From the NCBI GenBank assembly GCA_947468255.1, contig CANIMM010000004.1, forward strand, positions 1 through 30,964: a stretch of 30,964 bases of DNA, written 5' to 3'. Below, in pieces: positions 7,710 through 16,379 of the stretch (position 1 is its first letter; each line of letters starts with the position of its first letter). The notes beneath the pieces are model-generated. The model did no database searches. It saw only the letters and a list, made by a program, of their open reading frames with translations, and had not been told where the DNA came from. The position numbers and the translations under genes are program-made. Source of the stretch: Chitinophagaceae bacterium. GTDB lineage: Bacteria; Bacteroidota; Bacteroidia; Chitinophagales; Chitinophagaceae.

Positions 7710-9269
7710 TTATCGCTTGAAAAAATTATAATTGATTGAAAAATACCATGACGAAAATCCCTTGTTAGTCAAATCATTTTTTAAAGTCGCGGCATCTTTA
7801 ACTGAGCCGCTTATCCGCAGATTGGTCAACTCCTTTCTAAAGCCGAATACAGCCCCGCCGCTGATGGATAAATTGTTTGCTACTACAATGCCGGCACCTA
7901 AAGGCATCAAAAAGTCATTGGCCCCCGTAGTTACACCTAATTGCAAAAATGGATAGAGCCAGTTGCTTTTGGTTGATACGAGTAGATTTAAAAATACAGC
8001 AGGTCTTACCCTTACACGCATTGGGTTGGTTTCTGCAACTAAATATTCCCCATTGGCCTGTTGTAGCGCATACTCAGGGTACAAAAGATCCGTATAAAAA
8101 ACTCCGGTTGAAACAAATGGCACCACTATCTGCTGGCTGGCAATGGTGCAGCCAACCTGGTAAGTTTTGTTGGTTCGCTGATTTCCTTCTTCATCGACTG
8201 CAGAAACCGAATAGATAAGGGTGAGCATTTTTGTCGGCTTATCCTCTAAATCAACCTGACTATCTAAACGGTAGCCCTTACTGTCTGAATCAAAATCACT
8301 TGCGAAACTAGTGAGCGTTTTCAATAGCGTCGAAAATTTTTCCAATGCATCTCGCTGGCTATCCATCCTTGCTGATGCATTCATAAAAATCAATATCGAG
8401 GCTGCTGCTGAGTATTTTTTAAAATTTTCAACACTAGAAGCGGTCAACAAAGGCAAAATTCTTTCATTGAAATGAGTGGTCAATAATTGTTGGATTTTTA
8501 CTACCCCCCGCTCCGCCAATTTTTGAGCATTCATCAAATCATCCGCCACTCTTTTCGAAAGGGAGAGTTCTTGTAAAAATGTTGCATAGTCGGAGGGGCA
8601 TTTTAATAACGCATCTTTTCGAATGAATAACCATTCACTAAACCCATTGGTTTTTCCGGAGTCTGCCCCATGAGTAATCATAACTTCTTGTCGAAATAAA
8701 TAATCATCTATCGGCTTTACTGCATCATTGATTTCCTTTATCAGTGAATTGTATAATAGTTGTTTTTTCAATGTACTGTCGGCTTTTATTGCCGAAAAAT
8801 CTACCTGATTTATAAAATCAAAAGACCACTGATAAAGTAAAAGATTGGCATTCAATGGCAAAAGGTTTTTTTGGGGTGGTGCCAATGGTTGCACCACCCC
8901 TTCCAATGAGGAGAGGCGCTTAATGGCCGGCAGTGCAGCATGTACAAATTCTTCCAAAGAAAGGTAAACTGGATCATCCACCTCCTTGAAACTGCTAGCC
9001 AGGTTGTATTGTAAAGGATTGTAAAATTGGATGTATACACCAATGGAATGGCTATCCCCTTTTTTTATAGTAAAAATTTTTTCTGCTTTCAAGTCTCGCC
9101 AAATGGTATCCTGATCAATTTTATATTGGATAGATGTATTACCCTTATTGCGAAAAAAAAGATTGTCCTTGATGGCCCTGCCTTGAAGTCTTTTGATAAT
9201 AGTGGGTTTCTGCCCATAGCTGGCATATAATAGCAGACAAATGCTAAGCGTAAATATAAAATGCTTCAT
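7710..9269 (-). CDS. Secreted protein of unknown family with a beta-strand-rich C-terminus
   Basis: 519 residues, not recognised. A signal peptide is clear (MKHFIFTLSICLLLYASYG, cleavage near residue 19, Q20 after it). Residues about 20-90 look beta-rich, about 90-350 look mainly helical, and the last 160 have alternating hydrophobic and polar strands with glycines (LGVTTGANDFLMPLGAGI), ending SINYNFFKR. That end resembles the last strands of an outer-membrane barrel, so an outer-membrane or periplasmic location is likely. It is the third gene of a same-strand run after a subtilase (9820-11400) and a small membrane protein (9315-9722), 45 bases after the latter, which suggests cotranscription. 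No function assigned. Confidence 0.75.
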   Translation of the reverse strand: MKHFIFTLSICLLLYASYGQKPTIIKRLQGRAIKDNLFFRNKGNTSIQYKIDQDTIWRDLKAEKIFTIKKGDSHSIGVYIQFYNPLQYNLASSFKEVDDPVYLSLEEFVHAALPAIKRLSSLEGVVQPLAPPQKNLLPLNANLLLYQWSFDFINQVDFSAIKADSTLKKQLLYNSLIKEINDAVKPIDDYLFRQEVMITHGADSGKTNGFSEWLFIRKDALLKCPSDYATFLQELSLSKRVADDLMNAQKLAERGVVKIQQLLTTHFNERILPLLTASSVENFKKYSAAASILIFMNASARMDSQRDALEKFSTLLKTLTSFASDFDSDSKGYRLDSQVDLEDKPTKMLTLIYSVSAVDEEGNQRTNKTYQVGCTIASQQIVVPFVSTGVFYTDLLYPEYALQQANGEYLVAETNPMRVRVRPAVFLNLLVSTKSNWLYPFLQLGVTTGANDFLMPLGAGIVVANNLSISGGAVFGFRKELTNLRISGSVKDAATLKNDLTNKGFSSWYFSINYNFFKR

Positions 9270-9314
9270 ATTTGATTTTAAAAAAAGATCCTCTCCTCAA
9301 AGCAATATTGCTCC

Positions 9315-9722
9315 TCAATGATGCCACCAGTTAGAATTAAAAGTTCTGGATTGGCTTTGAAAGTTAAGTGGACGAGGGTATGGTGGACGATCAGGTATCG
9401 ATGGCTTGCCAGCAATCAATTGATTGGAACCGGTGGCTGTTGCAAAAATCAAAAAACCATTTAATAAAGCAATGATGTATTTCATGCCAACAGTAGTATC
9501 GGCCATGTCAAAGGATGTGGGATAATTCACATGAATGCCGCCCATTGAAACCAAAATAGAAATGACCAATGCAAACCATTTGGGACTAAAGTCAAACACA
9601 GATTGAACAACGCCGCAAATAATATATACAATGCCGGTAGCCCCGGCGAGGGTAGTGAAGCTTCCCCAGGTAAAAAATTGCTGTGGATTGGGAATGACTG
9701 CTTGTAAAAATATCATCTTCAT
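9315..9722 (-). CDS. Small membrane protein with a proline-rich tail (135 aa)
   Basis: Not recognised. Three hydrophobic segments are visible (about residues 20-42, 48-64 and 79-98), followed by a 37-residue polar tail rich in proline and arginine (KPSIPDRPPYPRPLN) ending in SNWWHH. The layout recalls small holin-like or accessory membrane proteins, but no motif supports that. It lies 97 bases after the subtilase gene and 45 bases before the secreted 519-residue protein on the same strand, so the three may be one transcription unit. The tail would be a natural binding or cleavage site for a partner; this is inference. Confidence 0.6.
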   Translation of the reverse strand: MKMIFLQAVIPNPQQFFTWGSFTTLAGATGIVYIICGVVQSVFDFSPKWFALVISILVSMGGIHVNYPTSFDMADTTVGMKYIIALLNGFLIFATATGSNQLIAGKPSIPDRPPYPRPLNFQSQSRTFNSNWWHH

Positions 9723-9819
9723 TTATTTTATTGCAACCAAAATGTCAGCCTTCCGGGCTTTGGAGTTCTTTTGCCAGGAGATTTTACAATTCAACAAGCC
9801 GTTCATCTATGCATTTACT

Positions 9820-11400
9820 TTATTGTATCGCCATAATGGACACCTCGGTATTCACTTCTTTACTATTGCTTGCTCCTAATGCAGCATTGACTGCTTTTAG
9901 CGCATTTACTCTTCCAAAACCCATCCGGTGGTTATGTCCACGGTCGTAAGGAACATGGCCCACTTTGTCGGCTGTTTGTTTTATAATGTTCCGAACTTCC
10001 TTTTCGGTCAATAGTGGATTGGCAGACAACATTAACCCAGCAATGCCTGCAACAATAGGTGTGGAGGAAGAAGTGCCATTGAAGTCGGTGTAGTTATGCT
10101 CTTTATTATAACCCTTTGTTCCACTAATATCTGTTGTTAAATTGTGAACCCCCGGAGCTGCAACATCCACTTCTGCACCAAAGCAAGAGCCCCACCAGTA
10201 CTCTCCGTCTAGGCTATATTTTGTCTTGGGTTCATCGAATTCATTGCTTGCCGAAACGGTCAACACTTCATTTAAATTACCCGGATAAGCCACTTTGGCA
10301 TCTTCATTGCCGGCAGCAATCACTACCACGCAACCTTTGCCATTCCTGCCATTTTCCCTCGCGCGGTCAAATGCCTGGGTGATCGCATTGGAGGGTGCTC
10401 CCCCACCCCAGCTATTACTTAATACATCTGCGCCATTTTCCCATGACCAATCGATGGCCCTCCTAATTATTGAATTACTGGTAATCCATTCACTTTCTGG
10501 TGCGGTAGAGTAGGCAAGTCTCACTGCAAATACAGCACAACCTCCAGACAACCCCTTGATGCCAAATTTTTTATGTTTTGCTGCTGCCAGTCCACAGCAA
10601 GCGGTTCCATGTCCATCCCATGAATTGGGCTCTTGAAAAGTATCGTTATCGGTTGCATCAAATGATTTTTCTATTACCTCTTGCAAATCAGGATGCGTTG
10701 TTTCAACTCCCTCATCTAAGATGGCAATCTTAATATTTTTACTGCCGGCTTGAATTTTCCATGCCTCCTCCGCCATGGTGATTTTTAAAGCATATTGAAG
10801 TTTACTGAGGTCCTTTTGATCATCAATAGGATCGCCTGGGTCAGAAAGGCTGTAAGCAATTTTTCGATTATGATTGGAGCCAATAGTTATAAAATCTGGC
10901 TCAGCATACCTAACCCCTTGTTCCGCAGCAATCTGCTTCACCAGATCAAATAGATCCGCCGCTTCCGGAATTCTAACAATCAGCTCATTATATGCTTCCT
11001 CAATCTTTTCACAATGATACTTTTGGAGTAAAGCTTCGGATGGGTAATCCCTTTGCTGTAATCCAATGATTATTCTATCGGTAGCCAACACTTTCTTGTC
11101 GCCCGATTTAAAAACAGGCATTACGGTCTTAACCTCATTGGATTGATTCAAAAAAGCAAAAACGTTGCTTAATCCACGTGGACTATTTTTTTGCTGATCT
11201 ATCAAATTAAAAATGGTAAACTTTTCACCGGGAATTTCAAGTCTTTTTGAAAATTCGCCCAGCTTTTTGTTTTCTGTAACAAACTTAGAGCGGGCGCTTC
11301 GAGGAAATGGCTCGTAAAATTTCAAAGCAACATGATCGGGGTCAATTGAAAGATTTACTTCCTGACCATTTACCTGGTAGCTAAATTTATTACTATTCAT
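9820..11400 (-). CDS. Subtilisin-like serine peptidase (S8 family) without a visible signal peptide
   Basis: 526 residues. The catalytic triad is complete: D229 (IAILDEGV), H264 (DGHGTACCG) and S444 (NGTSSSTP). The oxyanion asparagine is N365 (IAAGNED). The S8 domain spans about 205-510. The first 200 residues form a prodomain-like region whose second half (DRIIIGL to VRYAEPDF, about 108-170) has the pattern of an I9/fervidolysin-type inhibitor propeptide. The N-terminus (MNSNKFSYQVNGQEV) is polar with no signal peptide or lipobox and no T9SS-type C-terminal domain is seen, so either the protein acts inside the cell or it leaves by another route. The neighbours downstream on the same strand are a small membrane protein and a secreted protein. 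A perfect 14-bp palindrome lies 22 bases before the start. Confidence 0.9.
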   Translation of the reverse strand: MNSNKFSYQVNGQEVNLSIDPDHVALKFYEPFPRSARSKFVTENKKLGEFSKRLEIPGEKFTIFNLIDQQKNSPRGLSNVFAFLNQSNEVKTVMPVFKSGDKKVLATDRIIIGLQQRDYPSEALLQKYHCEKIEEAYNELIVRIPEAADLFDLVKQIAAEQGVRYAEPDFITIGSNHNRKIAYSLSDPGDPIDDQKDLSKLQYALKITMAEEAWKIQAGSKNIKIAILDEGVETTHPDLQEVIEKSFDATDNDTFQEPNSWDGHGTACCGLAAAKHKKFGIKGLSGGCAVFAVRLAYSTAPESEWITSNSIIRRAIDWSWENGADVLSNSWGGGAPSNAITQAFDRARENGRNGKGCVVVIAAGNEDAKVAYPGNLNEVLTVSASNEFDEPKTKYSLDGEYWWGSCFGAEVDVAAPGVHNLTTDISGTKGYNKEHNYTDFNGTSSSTPIVAGIAGLMLSANPLLTEKEVRNIIKQTADKVGHVPYDRGHNHRMGFGRVNALKAVNAALGASNSKEVNTEVSIMAIQ

Positions 11401-11730
11401 GAGAAGTTTTTTTTCTTTTAGAAAACAATTGTTTTAATCAAGCTGACTAATAGATGACTTGTCGATAGGACATCAATAAATCCTTCAACAATTTGCCAGG
11501 TAGTTTAATTAATTCGTTAACAGATTATAAGGAAAGGTTATGGAGGGGTGATTCGAGGGGATAGATTCGACTACTAACATACTACCTAATTATGATAAAT
11601 GCAAGTGTCCGCAGTAATAATTTCTTAAAAAAAGGCAATGAAGTTTACTGCCATCGGAGGAATGGGGTCAGACAATAATAAAACTATTGAAAATAGGATG
11701 AAAGCTCAGTTTCGGCAAGTTTGGTTCAAT
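11401..11730. other. Non-coding stretch upstream of the subtilase gene
   Basis: 330 bases between the subtilase start and the end of the nitronate-monooxygenase-like gene, both on the minus strand. It contains a perfect 14-bp palindrome AAAACAATTGTTTT (11422-11435) close to the subtilase start, a possible operator. No convincing TTTG/TAnnTTTG promoter pair and no gene were found. Confidence 0.5.
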
Positions 11731-13596
11731 TTAAACAAGCTCGATGGCAAACTGTTGACGCATAGCATACAAGCTTTTTTCCGCTGCCTCCAACGACTGC
11801 ATAAATATAGGTTGGTCGACAATTGTAACAGCCGGCAAATTTTTATAATAATCTATGCCCGCCAGCAAGTTTTTAAAAAAATCAGTAAAATATTTTACTC
11901 TTTTTGGATCCAACCCAAAAGCGGTTTCATTATTCAATTGATCTTTTAAAAAATTGATATACAAACTCAATTCGGCTATAAACATATTGGGTCGATTCGC
12001 ATCTTCCATAATATTGGCCCGTCCATAAATATGATCGGTCATGGTTTGCAAAGAAACCACTTGTGAAAAATAGGCAATGTTGGGCCCAGGGCATATATTG
12101 ACAGCGTGAAGATTTTTTACAAATGTCTGCTCATAATTGATGGCGGCAGCATTGCTTAATCCTACACAAAGACATTCCTTATCGGTAACCTGGGTAAGCT
12201 TTTGTTGGTATTCCAATTCGGGCAGTGCCAAAGACTGTAATTGTGCAATTTTAAGCTGCTGGTATTTTCTAGAAGCGGTACAAATAGGCTCCTCGGTAAA
12301 CTCCGTATTAAATGCCAAATGTTTTTCGGTACAAGGACTTCCTGGTTTACCATTTATTATCCGTTGTTGTTTTTCTATTGCAGCACTCGTGCCCTTGAGG
12401 TAATAAAATTTAACACCCAAAGGAGAATTATTACTAAGCACTACATCTTCTTTTTTTGCTTTACACAGCAATGCTAATGTAGCATCATCCACGGTAGTGG
12501 CTTCCGGAACCAGTAAGAATGGAGTGCCCCAGCCGGTACTTTCAATGTCATAATAGGCATGCAAAAACTGGTCTTCTTCAGCAGTGCCGATACCTCCCTG
12601 AACAGATAAACCCAATAATGGAGGATACACAAATGATTTGCCGGTTTTTTTTTGGATGGCTGCATTGTATATTTCAAAAAGGGTGTCAATCAACTCCTGT
12701 TTTTTTGATTTAAATTCTTCCAGAATAGGGCCTAACAAATAACCATCTGTGGCAAATGCATGGCCACCGCAATTGAGCCCCGACTCAATTCGAAATTCAC
12801 TTACCCAGATTCCTTTTTTTGCCAAATACTTGCCCTGTATTAAAGCTGAGCGGTAATCGCTCACCTTGATAATCACTTTTTTATTAAAGCCTCCATCTTC
12901 ATTGACCTCAAATTCGGGGCACTTCTCTAGATAATTATATAACCTTGGATTCATACCGGCAGAAAAAATAATAGCCGAATTTTTTAAATCACTTTTTGCG
13001 AAACCTCTCAATGCTGCAACGGCATCCGAGCCATCTTCTATTAACTCCCCTTTTTTTGTATAATTATTACGATCTGTTTTAGTCATTATATTCACGTCAA
13101 TACTGCCCGGTATAATTTTTGATCTTAGGTAGGTAGCAATTTTCTCTGCTTCAGGTTTATTTTCTGTTACCATCATTTGCTGGTAAAGCTTTTTTATTTT
13201 ACTGTCATCCGGTAACATTTCAAAATATTGAACAATTTCTGCGCCTTTTTCAAAGGCTGATTTTTTTAGCTTCTCTACCTGTGACTGCACAATGGTATTC
13301 ACTAGGTTTAAATAATCCGTGATTCTTTTTGCCCTATAATCCACTTCATGATTGTCAATCGGTTGATAAGGCTGTTGAATAGTTGAATAATAATGGCTTC
13401 TCATTAATTCAATTAATCTATCCTCAACGATAGAGATTACAGAAGCAATGCCAAACCGCGCTACTTTTATGGGAGAGTCGATTGTAAAAGCCAACCCCAT
13501 CACTGGAATATGAAACTTGTGTGGTGAAAGGTTTTTCATGCGATGAATTGATTTGATGTGTGATTTCAAAAATGTATACCAGCAGTCATGCGCCAT
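11731..13596 (-). CDS. Large nitronate-monooxygenase-like (NPD/PfaD-type) FMN TIM-barrel protein
   Basis: 621 residues, about twice the usual 320-360 of nitronate monooxygenases. The family pattern is visible: an N-terminal strand PVMGLAFTIDSPIKVARFG (31-49, compare the usual P-x-x-GGMG...SP..A), GLNCGGHAF (273-281, H279 in the place of the catalytic histidine in AGGH), SVQGGIGTAEE (331-341), and GTPFLLVPEAT (357-367) followed by AKKEDVVLSNN, all in family order. It adds an insertion at about 65-200 and a C-terminal extension from about 410. Cysteines C422, C439, C475 and C477 in the extension could bind metal; inference only. It starts 21 bases after hemN ends, so it is surely cotranscribed with it. 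M20 (MKNLSPHKFHIP) is an attractive alternative start at base 13539. The reaction is unknown. Confidence 0.65.
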   Translation of the reverse strand: MAHDCWYTFLKSHIKSIHRMKNLSPHKFHIPVMGLAFTIDSPIKVARFGIASVISIVEDRLIELMRSHYYSTIQQPYQPIDNHEVDYRAKRITDYLNLVNTIVQSQVEKLKKSAFEKGAEIVQYFEMLPDDSKIKKLYQQMMVTENKPEAEKIATYLRSKIIPGSIDVNIMTKTDRNNYTKKGELIEDGSDAVAALRGFAKSDLKNSAIIFSAGMNPRLYNYLEKCPEFEVNEDGGFNKKVIIKVSDYRSALIQGKYLAKKGIWVSEFRIESGLNCGGHAFATDGYLLGPILEEFKSKKQELIDTLFEIYNAAIQKKTGKSFVYPPLLGLSVQGGIGTAEEDQFLHAYYDIESTGWGTPFLLVPEATTVDDATLALLCKAKKEDVVLSNNSPLGVKFYYLKGTSAAIEKQQRIINGKPGSPCTEKHLAFNTEFTEEPICTASRKYQQLKIAQLQSLALPELEYQQKLTQVTDKECLCVGLSNAAAINYEQTFVKNLHAVNICPGPNIAYFSQVVSLQTMTDHIYGRANIMEDANRPNMFIAELSLYINFLKDQLNNETAFGLDPKRVKYFTDFFKNLLAGIDYYKNLPAVTIVDQPIFMQSLEAAEKSLYAMRQQFAIELV

Positions 13597-13617
13597 TTTG
13601 GAATTAGCTATTAGAAT

Positions 13618-14988
13618 TTAAATCGCTTTACTAAAAGCATTTACCCTCTGTGCGCTTTTGTTTTCCCAAAGCTTTGCATCGATTGCCGAACAGATATTTC
13701 TGATAAAAGATTTTCCGAGAGGAGTCACCTGGATTTTATTTTCCCGGATGGTCACGAGGCCATCCATTTCGAATATGCGCAATTTTGAAAATGCCGTTGC
13801 TACAAAATCGGGGTTGAGCGATATGCTATCAAGGCTTGTTTTATTTTGACACATTAATTCCAACATTTTTTTTCTAATGATGATATCTTCCTCCGAAAGC
13901 AGATGTCCATTTACCAATGGCAATTTTCCCTGGTTGACTTTTTCCTCATATGCCTCCACTTCTTTTTCATTTTGTGCAAATGCATTCCACGAATCGCTGA
14001 TACTTGATACGCCCAGCCCAATGATTAATTTTGATTGAGTTGTAGTATAGCCCATAAAATTTCGGTGAAGTTTGCCCTTTGCTGCAGCTGTAAATAATGG
14101 GTCGTTCCGAAGGGCGAAATGATCCATTCCAATGCTAAAAAACCCTGCCGCTTCCAACAAGTCCTTGCCAGTATGATACATCTCCCATTTTTGCTCAGCC
14201 GACGGAAGGTCCTGCTCGGTATACCTTCTTTGCCCCTTGCTTTTCCAAGGCACATGTGCATAGGAATAAAAAGCAATTCGGTCAGGCATTATTCCGATGA
14301 TTTTGCTGATTGAATAGTCCACACTTTTTACGGTCTGGTGTGGAAGTCCGTAGATTAAATCTATATTGATACTAGTGTAATTGTATTTTCTGGCCCAATC
14401 AATCACCTCCTTTGTTCGCTCAAATGATTGGACTCGGTTGATGGCAAATTGTACAATAGGATCAAAGTCCTGCACGCCTACGCTAATTCGGTTAAACCCA
14501 ACCGCTGCCAATTTTTCAATATGTTCTTCTGTGGTATAATTTGGATGTACTTCAATGCTAAATTCATGATGGAGACTTATCATGGCGCCAGCTGTAATCC
14601 CCTTTACCAGCCTAACGAGATTGTCTGCACTGAAAAAAGTAGGTGTTCCTCCTCCCAGGTGAATCTCTTTGATGACTGGAGCCGTGGGCAAGAGTGCGCG
14701 ATAGATACCCCATTCTTTTAATACAGTATTGATATAATCAGTTTCTACCTCATGATTTTTGGTGATCCTTTTGGTACAAGCGCAAAACGTACAAAGATTT
14801 TCACAAAACGGGCAATGAATGTAAATACAAAGCGCTCCGTTTTCGGCAGTAAATCTTTCAATTACAGACTGCTTCCAACTAGACTCATTTATTGTTTCAA
14901 AATCCCAATAGGGCACCGTTGGGTAACTCGTATACCTTGGTGTTGGAAGATCGTATTTTTCTAATAAATTTACTATTAAGGCACTCAT
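13618..14988 (-). CDS. hemN: Oxygen-independent coproporphyrinogen III oxidase (radical SAM)
   Basis: 456 residues, the normal length. The radical-SAM cluster motif YIHCPFCENLCTFCAC carries C62, C66 and C69 plus C71, the extra conserved cysteine of true HemN, with Y56 also in place; this separates it from the HemW chaperone group. Further HemN features are HLGGGTPTFF, EVHPNYTTEEH, RISVGVQDFDPIVQ and INIDLIYGLPHQ. The enzyme decarboxylates two propionates of coproporphyrinogen III to give protoporphyrinogen IX without oxygen, in the cytoplasm. It is the first gene of a two-gene unit with the nitronate-monooxygenase-like gene. No FNR-like palindrome was recognised upstream; the upstream region instead holds an AATCTGCG repeat element. 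Confidence 0.96.
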   Translation of the reverse strand: MSALIVNLLEKYDLPTPRYTSYPTVPYWDFETINESSWKQSVIERFTAENGALCIYIHCPFCENLCTFCACTKRITKNHEVETDYINTVLKEWGIYRALLPTAPVIKEIHLGGGTPTFFSADNLVRLVKGITAGAMISLHHEFSIEVHPNYTTEEHIEKLAAVGFNRISVGVQDFDPIVQFAINRVQSFERTKEVIDWARKYNYTSINIDLIYGLPHQTVKSVDYSISKIIGIMPDRIAFYSYAHVPWKSKGQRRYTEQDLPSAEQKWEMYHTGKDLLEAAGFFSIGMDHFALRNDPLFTAAAKGKLHRNFMGYTTTQSKLIIGLGVSSISDSWNAFAQNEKEVEAYEEKVNQGKLPLVNGHLLSEEDIIIRKKMLELMCQNKTSLDSISLNPDFVATAFSKLRIFEMDGLVTIRENKIQVTPLGKSFIRNICSAIDAKLWENKSAQRVNAFSKAI

Positions 14989-15396
14989 GTCTTATTTTTT
15001 GCTAATTCAAGTGGGGAGTATTGTATCAATAACTATGCACGCATTGATTGAATGCACCCATAGTTTACAAAGAACGAATGCAATTTAAACGCTAAAAAAA
15101 AAGGAGATGGTGATCCAAGTCATGCAGATGAATGCGCTAGCTCATAGGAAAAGGGGGGCAAAAAATGATGGCTTCCACTATGGAAAAAAGCAGCCACTTT
15201 ATTATAAGAATAGAAAATTGAGATAAAGCTCTGATCTGCGAGAATCTGCGGGAGAATCTGCGAAAATCTGCGGGGAACATTTTTTTGTTTTTCCCGCTGA
15301 TATACGCAGATGAAATACCCCGCAGATCTGCACAGATATAAATACAAAATTCAATCTAAAGATCAGTTCTGCGAAAATCTGCGGGGAATAGTATAG
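14989..15396. other. Non-coding stretch between the SDR gene and hemN
   Basis: 408 bases. The right part is the repeat element at 15233-15388 described separately; the left part (14989-15230) is AT-rich and should hold the hemN promoter on the minus strand. A 75-codon minus-strand frame across the repeat (15120-15347) is composed of repeat words and is not counted as a gene. Confidence 0.5.
15233..15388. repeat. Intergenic element made of repeated AATCTGCG words in both orientations
   Basis: Forward words ATCTGCG occur at 15234-15240, 15244-15250, 15256-15262, 15266-15272 and 15378-15384; inverted words CGCAGAT occur at 15305-15311 and 15321-15327. An exact 20-base direct repeat, CTGCGAAAATCTGCGGGGAA, is at 15258-15277 and 15369-15388. 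The forward and inverted copies can pair into a long hairpin centred near 15290-15320. The element abuts the 3' end of the SDR gene (8 bases away). I have the impression that similar words recur between genes in related genomes, but could not check. A palindromic intergenic repeat family is the simplest reading. Confidence 0.8.
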
Positions 15397-16233
15397 TTAT
15401 AGCTTTGGGAAATCTGCCCCGATGGTGGTTGCTTCCCAGGTATCAAAATCATGTCTTAATTCTTCCAGCTTCAAACGGCCGCCCTTTAATGCTGCTGCAC
15501 CCAACAATAATCGCATCGGAGGATGTTCTGCTTCCACGACCTTAATAATTGCTTTTGCTGCTCTAGCCGGATCGCCTGGCTGGTTGCCACTGATTGCCCG
15601 AATATCGCCCGTGTTTTTACCGGCAGTGTCTGCATAATCTGCAATTTTTATGTGACTATCCTCTGCAGATCGGCCCGCCCAATCCGTTCTGAATCCACTA
15701 GGGGCAATTATAGTAACCTTAATGCCTAAGGGTGCGGTTTCCTTGGCAAGCGCTTCGGAAAGTCCATCCACCGCATATTTGGTAGCATTATAAAAACCCA
15801 CCGCCGGAAAACTTCTTAAGCCGCCAATGGAAGAAATATTCAAAATATGACCACTTCTTTGATGGCGCATGACCGGCAAAACCTCCTGTATCATTTTGGC
15901 GAGGCCAAAAAAGTTAATCTCAAACATCCTACGCACCTGTTCTTCTTCGCTTTCTTCGACCGCAGCGAAATAACCAATGCCTGCATTGTTAACTAGTACA
16001 TCTATCCGACCAAATTTTTCGATCGTACTGCTGACTGCAGCTTTAATTTCAGCGGCTACCGTCACATCGAGTTTTACGGCCATCGCTGTTTCGGGATAAT
16101 CTTCAATTATATCCATTATATCTGCAGGATTCCGCGCTGTTACTACTGCATTATACCCTACTGCCAATACCTCTTTTGCTAGTTCTCGACCAAACCCGGT
16201 AGAACAACCCGTAATCAACCAAACTTTATTCAT
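15397..16233 (-). CDS. Classical SDR-family oxidoreductase
   Basis: 278 residues. The cofactor motif is TGCSTGFG (8-15), followed by NNAG (82-85), the catalytic S135, Y148 and K152 (YNATK) and the strand APSGFRTDW. The second strand ends in TARNP, with R34 in the position that favours NADPH. The C-terminal 60 residues (PARAAKAIIKVVEAEHPPMRLLLG) match a large group of SDRs often annotated only as oxidoreductase or short-chain dehydrogenase. The substrate is unknown. It is divergent from the aldo/keto reductase at 16380 with 146 bases between starts, so a shared control region is possible. Confidence 0.9.
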   Translation of the reverse strand: MNKVWLITGCSTGFGRELAKEVLAVGYNAVVTARNPADIMDIIEDYPETAMAVKLDVTVAAEIKAAVSSTIEKFGRIDVLVNNAGIGYFAAVEESEEEQVRRMFEINFFGLAKMIQEVLPVMRHQRSGHILNISSIGGLRSFPAVGFYNATKYAVDGLSEALAKETAPLGIKVTIIAPSGFRTDWAGRSAEDSHIKIADYADTAGKNTGDIRAISGNQPGDPARAAKAIIKVVEAEHPPMRLLLGAAALKGGRLKLEELRHDFDTWEATTIGADFPKL

Positions 16234-16322
16234 AGCTGTTTTTTATAAAATTAATCAATGTACCCGGTAATAAATGACTTTTGGCATTAGGCTGCTTCAA
16301 TTCAAATTTCAACTGCTGCTCT

Positions 16323-16355
16323 TTTGTAGCTTAATTCAATATTCGACTATACCTT
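16323..16355 (+). promoter_or_regulatory. Possible promoter of the aldo/keto reductase gene
   Basis: TTTG at 16323-16326 and TATACCTT at 16348-16355, with 21 bases between, resemble the Bacteroidota TTTG / TAnnTTTG pair with mismatches in the -7 box. The ATG follows 24 bases later, which fits a short leader. Confidence 0.35.
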
Positions 16356-16379
16356 CGCAATGCAAACAATCCTTTTAAC

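Noticed and set aside
9820..11400. Type IX secretion of the subtilase
   Set aside because: No N-terminal signal peptide and no C-terminal sorting domain can be seen; the protein ends shortly after the S8 domain.
15120..15347. 75-codon minus-strand frame
   Set aside because: Half of it consists of the AATCTGCG repeat words; no ribosome binding site and no motif.
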